A DNA stretch of 8,601 nucleotides from Victivallis vadensis (GCA_020718525.1 DYRX01000187.1:1-8601), one strand, 5' to 3'; positions 1 through 6,807 are shown, counted from the stretch's first letter. Notes: generated by a model from the sequence alone, not told the origin. Numbers and translations are program-made.

Positions 1-97
1 TCGAATATTCTTCCCGTGCATCGATTCCGATAGCGATGCCGACCCCGATTGAAACAAATCCAACATATGTATTTTCCATCAGATTATAATTTTCCAT
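1..97 (-). CDS. Possible 5' end of an unknown hydrophobic protein, cut by the window edge
   Basis: An open frame starts at ATG 97-95, with a second in-frame ATG at 79-77, and stays open to base 1 (32 codons). After a short polar start it reads YVGFVSIGVGIAIGID, a Gly/Ile/Val-rich stretch that could be a membrane segment or a glycine-rich beta-strand/loop. No good Shine-Dalgarno sequence lies before either ATG. It follows the FGE-like fragment, ending at base 105, on the same strand. I do not recognise the protein, and 32 codons are too few to prove coding. Confidence 0.25.
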   Translation of the reverse strand, partial: MENYNLMENTYVGFVSIGVGIAIGIDAREEYS

Positions 98-104
98 ATA
101 CGGC

Positions 105-251
105 TCAAGAAGTCTGAATTTTTAACGATGTCGCGGATTCAGACGTCTGAAGGGGAAGGTAGAGGCGAACCCCCAGGTTGCTGTACGCGTATGCGGGGTA
201 GTAGTAGTCGCGATTCGCCGAACGGCAGAGTCCGGCGAAGCAGAAACTCTC
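105..251 (-). pseudogene. Orphan C-terminal fragment of an FGE/C-type-lectin-fold protein with a DGR-type variable region
   Basis: Read on the minus strand in the frame gag(251-249) agt ttc tgc ttc gcc gga ctc tgc, the product is SFCFAGLCRSANRDYYYPAY, then AYSNLGVRLYLPL, to a TGA at 107-105. The CRSANR...P...NLGxRL pattern is the usual end of the formylglycine-generating-enzyme/sulfatase-modifying-factor fold. The variable positions (TTC, TGC, TTC, CTC, GAC, TAC x5, AGC) are all NNC codons derivable from AAC by changing only adenines. That is the hallmark of DGR adenine mutagenesis against an Asn-codon-rich template. There is no start codon, and upstream of the AGT codon the frame (…YTKKCE) has no family resemblance (GGSW expected). 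The fragment therefore begins where the SDR gene stops, and the N-terminal domain is missing. The assignment of fold is firm for so short a piece; the DGR origin is inference from codon pattern. No reverse transcriptase or template repeat lies in this window. Confidence 0.65.
112..151. repeat. Overlapping inverted repeats at the 3' end of the variable-region fragment
   Basis: Bases 138-151 are a perfect 14-bp palindrome, TTCAGACGTCTGAA. Its half ATTCAGAC (137-144) also pairs with GTCTGAAT at 112-119 across a 17-nt loop. The structure lies in the last codons of the FGE-like fragment, close after its conserved NLGVR end. Some DGRs carry a hairpin or cruciform just downstream of the variable region that assists retrohoming. 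That parallel is suggestive only, since a transcription-termination or chance role cannot be excluded. Confidence 0.5.
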
Positions 252-966
252 ACATTTTTTCGTATATCTGCGCAGGCATTGCCTTGAGAATCCAGGCTAT
301 CAGCTTCCATCTTCGGGTTATATAGACATGCGGGGACTTCCTCTTTATAGCGGCGTAGATTTGCCCAGCCGCCTTTTCTGCGGGCGCCGCCTAGAAAATG
401 CCTTCGCCCTTCGCCATCGCGGTCTTGACAAATCCAGGCTTGACATCCGTCACCGCTATTGGCAGGCGCAATCTTTTGATTTTCTGCCGGAGTCCTTCCA
501 TGTAGTTCGATTCGAAAGCCTTTGAGGCGTTATACGCGGGAGATTCCCTCCCTCCCCTCAGAGCGGCTATGGAGGAAATGCCAACCAGATGTCCGGAGCC
601 ATTCCTGATGAAATGCCGCATCGCGACATTGACGATGGCGGCAAAGCCGAGGACGTTTGTTCTGATCGTTCCATTTTCAAGGCTCCATTCAAGATCGGGA
701 TTGATCTCTCCAGTGCCGGCGCTTATAACAACAAGATCAGTTCCGCCCATCTCGGAGATGAGGCTTGAAAAGGAATCCATCGCAGTTTCGATCCTGGAAA
801 CGTCAATTTCCCGGACGAAGATGTCTCCGCCAATCTCTTTGCGGAGTTCCTCCAGGAGCCCCGTTCTCCTTGCCATCACTCCGACGGAATATCCGTTCTG
901 CGAGAGGATTTTAGCCAGCTCCCTGCCGATTCCGGAACTTGCGCCCAGAACTATCGCCTTCTTCAT
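250..966 (-). pseudogene. Short-chain dehydrogenase/reductase (SDR), interrupted by an in-frame TAG
   Basis: The intact part (966-391) encodes 191 residues of a classical SDR, a cytosolic NAD(P)-dependent oxidoreductase. The cofactor-binding motif GASSGIG is at residues 8-14. The catalytic set is Asn104 (TNVLG), Ser132 (GISS), Tyr145 and Lys149 (YNASK), followed by the PGFV element. ARR at 32-34 near the end of beta-2 hints at NADP(H). The family usually has about 235-250 residues. After TAG (393-391) the same frame continues for 46 codons, AAPAEKAAGQIYAAIKRK and HVYITRRWKLIAWILK, to TGA at 252-250, giving a normal 238-codon gene. Relatives as I recall them read GLFW at the interruption, so TGG to TAG is the likely change. 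ATG is 7 nt after the GH94 stop, so the two were probably one operon. The break could be a nonsense mutation, a sequencing error or readthrough. The substrate is unknown; a sugar or polyol is a guess from context. Confidence 0.85.
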
Positions 967-973
967 GGCTTTG

Positions 974-3847
974 TCACGCCACTATTTTGATCTCGATTTT
1001 TTTCAGTCCGTTCAGACTGCGAAGCACGGTCTCCTGAGCTTTTTTGCCGTTGATCAGGATTTCTTGTCTTCTATTTTTTCCGGTCTTGGAGATCTCCAGA
1101 GAGAACGGGATCTTCCGGAAGGATGATTTTTCCGCGAGATGAATGACTCTGCCAAAGCGCAAAGTCCCTTCAAATGCGCCTGGTAGGGTCGGAGAGACGG
1201 ACAGAAGTTTTCCGGAACGGTCCAGATGGTTTATTTCGAGTCCGGCGATGCTCTGGATTATTTCCACGATCCAGTCGGTCGAGCCGCTGAGTCCGAAATA
1301 CATTCCCTTCCCGTAGTGCGGATCTTGCGGATCGGAGGAATAGCTGGTCGAGGGCATTTCAAATGGTCCGCATAGATTTTCGTCCCTGAGCGCTGAGATG
1401 ATCGGCTTGAACTGCTCCCATATCTCGTCCGTTCTGTCGCGGAACGGGAGTCTGAAGCGGTGCATCATGACCTGGCAGTGGTGGTATTCGCCGTTCTCGG
1501 CGCATCCGGAGGGCAGAACACCCATTCGCCCGACGTATCCCAATGAATGCGAGTTGTTTGCAATAGGCGTTGTATACATTACAAGCCCAAGCTCCGGTCT
1601 GTGGTACGCCTTTACACTGTCGAGGATTTTGCCGCAAATTTCATCCGCCTGCGGATGCATCGGCAGATAGTCCCTTCGGTTTGAAATCATGTTCAGGCAG
1701 TAAGCCTGGCATCCAAGCTCGCGCCGCGGCTTGCCGTCGAACTCGAGTTTCGCGTCCCATGATCCGAGCGTGTAGCCTTTCTCACCGCGGCTGTAGTCAG
1801 GAATTTTGCCATTTTTGGAGAGTTCATGTATGCAGTTTATGAAGCCGGGGATGAAGTTCCTAGTGCCTGGCATTGAGCCTTCCCAAGCCCATTTGACCGT
1901 GTTCGATCTTATTGTCTCCGCAAGCTTTATGATTGATGGAATCCTGTCTCTGATAGCCTTTGGCGCATCCTTCCATGCCATAAGGAGATCCACTGCCTGC
2001 AGAGCGGCTTCGAAGCAGTGCGCCGAGAGGCGTATCTGGGTTCCGCGCCCCTTTCCTCTTGTGAGCGCATCACCTATTGCTGAAGTCCCGAACATGTCAA
2101 CCGGATCGCACCAGTCCCCGTATAAAATCTGCGGAAGACCATATGGGGAGTCCGCGACATGCCGCGCGAACGAGTCGAAAATTTCGCATATGACTTCGGC
2201 GACTTTCAGCCTGCGCTTGTTTCCGACAATTCCAGAATTGATCGGGTCTTCCGGATTGACCAGCCTTATTGTGCCGACTTCCTCGCCGAGAATCGAGAAG
2301 TCACCGCTTTCTTTCACGAACATGAATGTGGAATTGACCAGCCAGAGCGAACTGTCGGTGTAGGGTCTGTTGTCGTTTTTAACCTCGGCGCTCCGGTCGT
2401 CCCATTTGCTCGGATACTGCCTTGGAAACATTCCATGCAATTTCTGGGGAAGGCTGAGCCTTGCGCCGGCTTTTGGAATTTTTTCGCAGGTCTGGTACAT
2501 GAATCCAAGCACATGTATGAGGTCTTCCCTGACTCTGGCAGGATCTTCCTTCATTTTCGGCCACATGTCCTGGCCTCTGTCCCTTGTGCCCAGCTCGATG
2601 CCTTGCGCAAGCTTGGCTCCGTGCGCCCTGCAGTTTTCATAGAGCTCCCTTACCCCGGTCCATACGGAATTCACGTATTCGCTGGCTACCTTCTGGGCAT
2701 CGCAGTAGAACGAGAAATATTCGGATCTTGCCGAAGGCATGAGCGGGGACGACGCGAATTTCTTGCTCGGAGCGGAAACCTTTTTGAGAATCAGCGATGC
2801 CGCATTCGCAAAGGATTTTGATATGCTCGCATAGCCGGGGTCTTCGCAGTCGCTCACCCTGCGAAATTCGCAGATCGCCTTTTCATCGCTTATATATGAA
2901 AGGCTCTGCATGACGCAGAAATGGGCGCCCGGGGCGATCTTGGCGGAAAACTGCGAGGCGGCGATTGACGCAGTGGAAAATCTTGTGAGGGACTTTTCTG
3001 AAGCACCCAGAAATTTGCCTTCCAGGATGGCTTTCGGGAAGGCGAGGCTGTCGCCGCTGTCACCTACAAATGACTGATAGTCGCAGGTAGAGGAAAGAAG
3101 CTTCGCGTTCACGCACTCCGATCTGACCGCCTTTATCTGGGCGATGTCCGAATATGGAACTCTGCACGAAATTACGCAGTCTCCTTTGGCATCGCAAATT
3201 CCGGAGTCGTACCAGAGCGACTTGTTATAGACGAAACGCTGTGTGCCCTTTGTCGAAAAATATGTCCACAAGATTGGAGAAATCTCTTCTTTTCCTATAT
3301 TTTCCACATAGACGCCCCTTATGACTGCGGGACCAGATTTCCCCATCACCAGCGCGAGCTTGATCGCCGTCCGCACTTTGATGTCCCGGCCGCAGGAAAA
3401 TTCGGCGCAGTGCCACATGGACCTGCAAGGATCTCCTATTTTCACGATCCTGATCGAATCCGGGATGATTCCTCCCATCTTTGCTCCTGGAGCGGAAAGC
3501 GAAGCGACTGGGAGTTCCTTCCCGAGCGAGAGCCAGACATTCTGAGAAAGTGGTGCCGTCTCCCTTTTTTCGACATTGTCAAAACTGCCTTCTAGCACCT
3601 TGACATCCAGTCCTTCCGGGATTTTGACGGAAAAGGAGACTGAGCCGTTTGACATGAAAATCGCATCTGCACTGCCGCATCTGTCGGCAAGCACCGAAGG
3701 ACAGCCGTTCGGATGCTTTTCGTATATGACTTCTCCGGAAGGACCATAGCCACCCAGACTGTTGGCTCTTGCGGCGATCTCCAAAGAAAGAATCCGTTTC
3801 GCCTGCTCCGCGAATGAAACAATTTTTTCCTTCATCTTGTCAGACAT
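974..3847 (-). CDS. GH94 / glycosyltransferase-36 family phosphorylase-like protein
   Basis: This is a large, apparently cytosolic protein of 957 residues with no signal peptide. The N-terminal third reads as the beta-rich domain of GH94 enzymes. An (alpha/alpha)6-barrel region follows, with RDRGQDMW near residue 424, YTDSSLWL, and YGDWCDP near residue 578, and then a C-terminal beta region (LEINHLDRSG, LSVSPTLP). Cellobiose, cellodextrin and chitobiose phosphorylases cleave a beta-glycosidic bond with phosphate, and their catalytic Asp lies in a DWND-type motif. Here the motif is DWCD, so the acid is probably one of those two Asp residues. Length lies between cellobiose (about 810) and cellodextrin (about 980) phosphorylases. 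The typical N-terminal GYFDD-like start is not evident, so the substrate is not predictable. ATG at 3847 is preferred over ATG at 3853 because AGGGAG (3860-3855) sits 7 nt before the former but only 1 nt before the latter. The stop lies 7 nt before the SDR start. Confidence 0.75.
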   Translation of the reverse strand: MSDKMKEKIVSFAEQAKRILSLEIAARANSLGGYGPSGEVIYEKHPNGCPSVLADRCGSADAIFMSNGSVSFSVKIPEGLDVKVLEGSFDNVEKRETAPLSQNVWLSLGKELPVASLSAPGAKMGGIIPDSIRIVKIGDPCRSMWHCAEFSCGRDIKVRTAIKLALVMGKSGPAVIRGVYVENIGKEEISPILWTYFSTKGTQRFVYNKSLWYDSGICDAKGDCVISCRVPYSDIAQIKAVRSECVNAKLLSSTCDYQSFVGDSGDSLAFPKAILEGKFLGASEKSLTRFSTASIAASQFSAKIAPGAHFCVMQSLSYISDEKAICEFRRVSDCEDPGYASISKSFANAASLILKKVSAPSKKFASSPLMPSARSEYFSFYCDAQKVASEYVNSVWTGVRELYENCRAHGAKLAQGIELGTRDRGQDMWPKMKEDPARVREDLIHVLGFMYQTCEKIPKAGARLSLPQKLHGMFPRQYPSKWDDRSAEVKNDNRPYTDSSLWLVNSTFMFVKESGDFSILGEEVGTIRLVNPEDPINSGIVGNKRRLKVAEVICEIFDSFARHVADSPYGLPQILYGDWCDPVDMFGTSAIGDALTRGKGRGTQIRLSAHCFEAALQAVDLLMAWKDAPKAIRDRIPSIIKLAETIRSNTVKWAWEGSMPGTRNFIPGFINCIHELSKNGKIPDYSRGEKGYTLGSWDAKLEFDGKPRRELGCQAYCLNMISNRRDYLPMHPQADEICGKILDSVKAYHRPELGLVMYTTPIANNSHSLGYVGRMGVLPSGCAENGEYHHCQVMMHRFRLPFRDRTDEIWEQFKPIISALRDENLCGPFEMPSTSYSSDPQDPHYGKGMYFGLSGSTDWIVEIIQSIAGLEINHLDRSGKLLSVSPTLPGAFEGTLRFGRVIHLAEKSSFRKIPFSLEISKTGKNRRQEILINGKKAQETVLRSLNGLKKIEIKIVA

Positions 3848-3854
3848 GCCCATT

Positions 3855-3860
3855 CTCCCT
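3855..3860 (-). promoter_or_regulatory. Ribosome binding site that decides the GH94-like start
   Basis: AGGGAG on the minus strand lies in a purine-rich run and is 7 nt from ATG 3847-3845. It almost touches the upstream in-frame ATG (3853-3851). The downstream ATG, giving MSDKMKEK, is therefore the likelier initiator. Confidence 0.6.
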
Positions 3861-3905
3861 TCTCTCTTTCTTATTTGGTTGTCTCTTACAATATGGATGA
3901 TCTAC

Positions 3906-3937
3906 ATTGATCAATCTCCGGATTCATCCCTTGTCAA
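3906..3937 (-). promoter_or_regulatory. Weak promoter/operator candidate upstream of the GH94-like gene
   Basis: A perfect TTGACA -35 box (3937-3932 on the minus strand) is followed by the 10-bp palindrome ATTGATCAAT (3906-3915), which falls where a -10 box should be. The -10 match itself is poor. The palindrome could be a repressor site, as is common for sugar-utilisation genes. It lies about 60 bp from the start codon. The evidence is thin. Confidence 0.25.
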
Positions 3938-4071
3938 GAGCCTGGACGCATTTCGATGCCGCCAAAGATAGCGCATCTCAAGCGAGTTTCAATGCAGAAA
4001 ATTATGCGAGTTCTACACTGTCAACCCTTGAGGAGCTTCACTTTCACCCGTTCAATCAAACACTTAGACAG

Positions 4072-4097
4072 ACCGCAGGCATACCCTCTGCGGTATG
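4072..4097. repeat. Two mutually exclusive short hairpins
   Basis: ACCGCAG (4072-4078) pairs with CTGCGGT (4088-4094). CATACC (4080-4085) pairs with GGTATG (4092-4097). The right arms share GGT, so only one stem can form at a time. No U-run follows on either strand. The role is unknown; it could be an RNA element in the GH94 leader or chance. Confidence 0.4.
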
Positions 4098-4153
4098 TCG
4101 AGGATTTCTGGGGAAAGTATGATTTCATAAGACCTTCATCCCTAAAGGGTTGC

Positions 4154-4182
4154 CTGCCTGTGCGTCGCACGCAGACAGGCGG
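4154..4182. repeat. GC-rich imperfect palindrome (REP-like intergenic element)
   Basis: GCCTGTGCGT (4156-4165), loop CGC, ACGCA, a two-base GA bulge, then CAGGC (to 4180) form a bulged 10-bp stem, extended by two outer pairs including one G-T wobble. No U-tract follows, so it is not a standard terminator. The bulged GC-rich shape between genes resembles dispersed REP-type elements. No second copy exists in this window to prove repetition. Confidence 0.5.
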
Positions 4183-4351
4183 TTCCATTGGGTGCATGTT
4201 TCATATTTCCGTATAGCGCTTCTCCTTTGAGCTCCGCTACCAGCTTTATAAGCCACAATAATTGTTTCTTTTTTCTGGCATCCCCAGAATCTAGCGCTGA
4301 TATGGTTAAAATAAAATTATTTTTCCGATAAGTAATTTTTCCAAAACAGCA

Positions 4352-4368
4352 TGGACACAAAATGTCCA
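4352..4368. promoter_or_regulatory. Candidate operator: perfect TGGACA-N5-TGTCCA inverted repeat
   Basis: The 6-bp arms are exact (4352-4357 and 4363-4368) with spacer CAAAA. The palindrome overlaps the position of the -35 box for the TATAAT at 4380-4385, and that -35 box is otherwise very poor. A dimeric regulator bound here would block RNA polymerase, or act as a class II activator and make up for the poor box. No regulator gene is present in the window. Confidence 0.45.
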
Positions 4369-4379
4369 CCTCAATGCAG

Positions 4380-4417
4380 TATAATAATAGGCAAACACAA
4401 ATAAAATCTAAAGGAGG
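4380..4417 (+). promoter_or_regulatory. Promoter -10 box and strong RBS of the AAA gene
   Basis: TATAAT at 4380-4385 is a perfect -10 box behind an AT-rich stretch (4300-4345) that could act as an UP element. AGGAGG at 4412-4417 lies 5 nt before ATG 4423. The -35 region has no good match, so activation or control through the adjacent palindrome is plausible. Confidence 0.6.
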
Positions 4418-4422
4418 GAAAA

Positions 4423-6729
4423 ATGCCTAAGTTCTACTACAGTCCAAAAGCTGAAAAAGAAATGAGCCCGTTCATAAGGTTCACCAATCTGAAGTTCACA
4501 TTGAACTATCTCAAGCTGTCCTGCAACCCCAATCGCAGTGCCATCATAAACAATCTTCTCTGCATGATGCCCGAGAAGAATGCGAAAAAGATCGTCGCAT
4601 CAGCCTTGAAGGCGGCAAATGCAGGGCAGAACCGACGCCAGCCCGCACGCGATGTAGAGGACGAAGAATTCCCCTTCCTGAACGACGAATTTGAAATGGT
4701 GCAGACATCTGGGATCGAGCAATACGACGAATGCGTTGACTTCCTCTCGAAACACTGGGAAGACGCAAAGATGGAAAAGATAAGCAGGGAGATAATCGGG
4801 GTCGCGAATGCCGAAAAAGACAAGCTCGCCGGGAAGAAGGACGGCGACGACTTCTTCCGTGCAAGGATCGCCCAGATGGGCTCATTCCTTCAATTAGGCG
4901 ACGCCGACCTTGATGTCTTTCTCGTAATCTATTTCGCAAGCAAGAACACAGACTTCGAAAGCATGTGCGACAATTCACGCATTGATATCTCATCGCACAG
5001 GACTGACACGAGAAATAGAATCCTCAACATAAGAAAATTCACCGGACTTGACGAAACAGCCATACGCAAGGTGCTTTCGAATGAAGGTCCCCTGATGAAA
5101 TATGGCATACTTGACAAGGATTTCGACATAGGCAGGCATGTTGTGGAATATATCGAGGGTCTCAGCAACGAGCCACTCTCATCCCAGTTCTTCAAAAAGT
5201 TCAGCGGAGAAGCCGTCCCCATCGAATACCATCTGACAATGAAAAAGCACATAGACACCATAGCCAGGCTGATCAGGAACAGGGAAGCTGGAGAATGCGT
5301 CAACATACTCCTCTACGGGCTTGCCGGAACCGGAAAGACAGAATTCTGCCGTTCCCTCGGACGGCATCTCGGAATGGACTTATATGACATCAATAAGATC
5401 GAAAACGATGATCGCCCCGCCTCCGGTCCCAGGTTTCGCTTCTCGGCGCTCAGAGTCTGCCAGAACGCAGTCAATCTCGATAAAAGCGTCATTGTGATAG
5501 ACGAGGCGGATGAAATGCTGAACGGAAGCGCCGGCGCGCAATTGTTCTCCCTGCTGAAAATATCATCTAGAAACACGGATAAGGAGCTGATAAACGAGTT
5601 TCTGGACAGCGGTGTCGGAGTTTATTTCTGGATTACAAACCACTTCATAGGCATGGAGGAGTCCACTCGGAGACGCTTCGACTACTCAATCGAATTCAAA
5701 AAGTTCACGCTCGCCCAAAGGAGACAGCTCTGGCAGACTTGCATCGCCAAGCACAGGCTTGGAGATCATTTTTCCAGCGACGAAATGGCTCTGCTAGCCA
5801 AGAAATACGAGATAAACGCAGGCGGCATAGACCTGGCGCTCAGAAACTACAGGCGCATGACGAAAGACAGCAGTGAAATTCCAGCCACCGAGCCGAAGCT
5901 GGAAATACTGGGGACCATACTCCTCCCGCACATGAGCCTCACAGGTGGAAAGGCTAGCTCAGGCACGAACGATCCAGTCGCGGAATACTCGCTCGACGGC
6001 CTCAATATCAAGGGATCTCAGCCGATTTCGAAAACAATTGAAATCATGCGCAGTTTTTCCATGGAGCTTGATGAGAATCCCTCCAAGTCCCGCGCAAGAA
6101 ACATGAACCTCCTGCTCTACGGTCCGCCGGGAACCGGCAAGACAGAATTTGCGAAATTCGCGGCGGCGGAACTCGCGCGCCCTCTCATATCTAAAAAAGG
6201 GAGCGACCTGCTCAGCATGTGGGTCGGTGGCACGGAACAGCTCATCAGGGATGCTTTCAGAGAGGCCGAAAGCGAGGGCGGAATACTTTTCATTGACGAA
6301 GCAGACGGTCTTCTGGCGGAAAGAAGCGGCGCCCAAAGAAACTGGCAGGTCACACAGGTGAACGAATTCCTTGCAGACATGGAGGAGTTCAGGGGCATAC
6401 TCATATGCGCGACCAACTTCAAGAAGAACATGGACAGCGCCTCGATAAGGCGATTCAACCTCAAGATCGAGTTCGACTATCTCGATTCAGACGGAAAAGC
6501 CATATTCTTCGACAGAATCCTCAAGCCGCTTGCCGAGAAGCCCCTTTCAGACGCCGAGAAGAATGAACTCGCTAAGATTGATCTGCTCACGCCAGGCGAC
6601 TTCAAAGTGGTCAGACAGAAGAACATCTTCCTGCCAAAGGAGGAAATCTCAAACAGAATGCTCATTGATGCCCTCCGAGACGAAGTCGCGGCAAAGAACG
6701 GTGTCAAAACAACTAAAATAGGATTCTAA
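4423..6729 (+). CDS. Tandem AAA+ ATPase (COG0464/SpoVK-like) with a long uncharacterised N-terminal region
   Basis: The protein has 768 residues, no signal peptide and no membrane segment. Residues 1 to about 280 are an alpha-rich region I cannot assign; it ends in MKYGILDKDFDI and EGLSNEPLSSQFF. AAA module 1 has Walker A GLAGTGKT (299-306), Walker B VIVIDEAD (D360, E361), sensor-1 ITNH with Asn406, and Arg residues RRRFD (416-420). AAA module 2 has GPPGTGKT (567-574), LFIDEAD (D625, E626), sensor-1 ATNF with Asn665, and RRF (676-678). Module 2 also keeps the pore-loop-like SDLLSMWVGGTEQ segment typical of Cdc48/SpoVK-type remodellers; module 1 lacks it. Both sites look competent for ATP hydrolysis, so a hexameric protein-remodelling machine is likely. 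No protease motif (such as HExxH) is seen, so any degradation partner lies elsewhere. The strong RBS and a single good start support the N-terminus. The target is unknown. A phage-defence or quality-control role would be speculation. Confidence 0.9.
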   Translation: MPKFYYSPKAEKEMSPFIRFTNLKFTLNYLKLSCNPNRSAIINNLLCMMPEKNAKKIVASALKAANAGQNRRQPARDVEDEEFPFLNDEFEMVQTSGIEQYDECVDFLSKHWEDAKMEKISREIIGVANAEKDKLAGKKDGDDFFRARIAQMGSFLQLGDADLDVFLVIYFASKNTDFESMCDNSRIDISSHRTDTRNRILNIRKFTGLDETAIRKVLSNEGPLMKYGILDKDFDIGRHVVEYIEGLSNEPLSSQFFKKFSGEAVPIEYHLTMKKHIDTIARLIRNREAGECVNILLYGLAGTGKTEFCRSLGRHLGMDLYDINKIENDDRPASGPRFRFSALRVCQNAVNLDKSVIVIDEADEMLNGSAGAQLFSLLKISSRNTDKELINEFLDSGVGVYFWITNHFIGMEESTRRRFDYSIEFKKFTLAQRRQLWQTCIAKHRLGDHFSSDEMALLAKKYEINAGGIDLALRNYRRMTKDSSEIPATEPKLEILGTILLPHMSLTGGKASSGTNDPVAEYSLDGLNIKGSQPISKTIEIMRSFSMELDENPSKSRARNMNLLLYGPPGTGKTEFAKFAAAELARPLISKKGSDLLSMWVGGTEQLIRDAFREAESEGGILFIDEADGLLAERSGAQRNWQVTQVNEFLADMEEFRGILICATNFKKNMDSASIRRFNLKIEFDYLDSDGKAIFFDRILKPLAEKPLSDAEKNELAKIDLLTPGDFKVVRQKNIFLPKEEISNRMLIDALRDEVAAKNGVKTTKIGF

Positions 6730-6758
6730 CCCGATTTTCACGCGAAAATCGGGTTAGA
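6725..6758. terminator. Perfect 15-bp hairpin containing the AAA gene's stop codon
   Basis: TCTAACCCGATTTTC (6725-6739), loop ACGC, then its exact reverse complement (6744-6758). The TAA stop lies inside the left arm. The flank is GAGACGGGGG rather than a T-run, so this is not a canonical intrinsic terminator. It may end or stabilise the mRNA 3' end, or be a recombination-type palindrome. The outer TCTAAC/GTTAGA boxes recall integron attC ends, but the element is too short and too perfect for an attC. Confidence 0.6.
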
Positions 6759-6807
6759 GACGGGGGCTAGAACTGTCACAAAATACGAAATAACACGCTT
6801 CGAACAT

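Larger units (their letters stand above)
3854..4422. other. Divergent intergenic region, no convincing gene
   Basis: About 570 bp separate the leftward GH94 gene from the rightward AAA gene. Frames on both strands are open for 70-85 codons. They start at TTG or GTG or lack Shine-Dalgarno sequences, and they run through inverted repeats, so I do not call them genes. One minus-strand frame (4369-4142) begins VDILCPCCFGKITY, a Cys-rich start that could resemble a zinc ribbon, but its tail is shaped by the palindrome at 4154-4182. I see no tRNA, CRISPR array or recognisable riboswitch. The right-hand 120 bp are AT-rich and carry the AAA-gene promoter. The listed inverted repeats account for the rest of the visible structure. 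Confidence 0.6.

Noticed and set aside
122..310. Minus-strand 62-codon frame across the SDR/FGE junction
   Set aside because: It is the wrong phase of both genes; its low-complexity Thr/Arg run is the Tyr-rich variable region read out of frame.
3978..4030. GTTTCAAT-like start reminiscent of a CRISPR repeat
   Set aside because: There is a single occurrence, with no regularly spaced copies anywhere in the window.
3907..4216. Plus-strand frames of 71 and 86 codons in the divergent intergenic region
   Set aside because: TTG start or ATG without RBS, overlap of one another in different phases, and passage through inverted repeats; no recognisable domain.
4142..4369. Minus-strand frame of 75 codons beginning VDILCPCCFGKITY, possible zinc-ribbon protein
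   Set aside because: It starts at GTG without a proper RBS, overlaps the AAA promoter palindrome at one end and the GC-rich palindrome at the other, and the tail does not look protein-like.
6725..6758. Integron attC site at the end of the AAA gene (TCTAAC...GTTAGA outer boxes)
   Set aside because: The element is only 34 nt and perfectly paired, with no L boxes, spacer or extrahelical bases, and the outermost consensus bases do not fit. No matching boundary occurs before 7497 or 8402.
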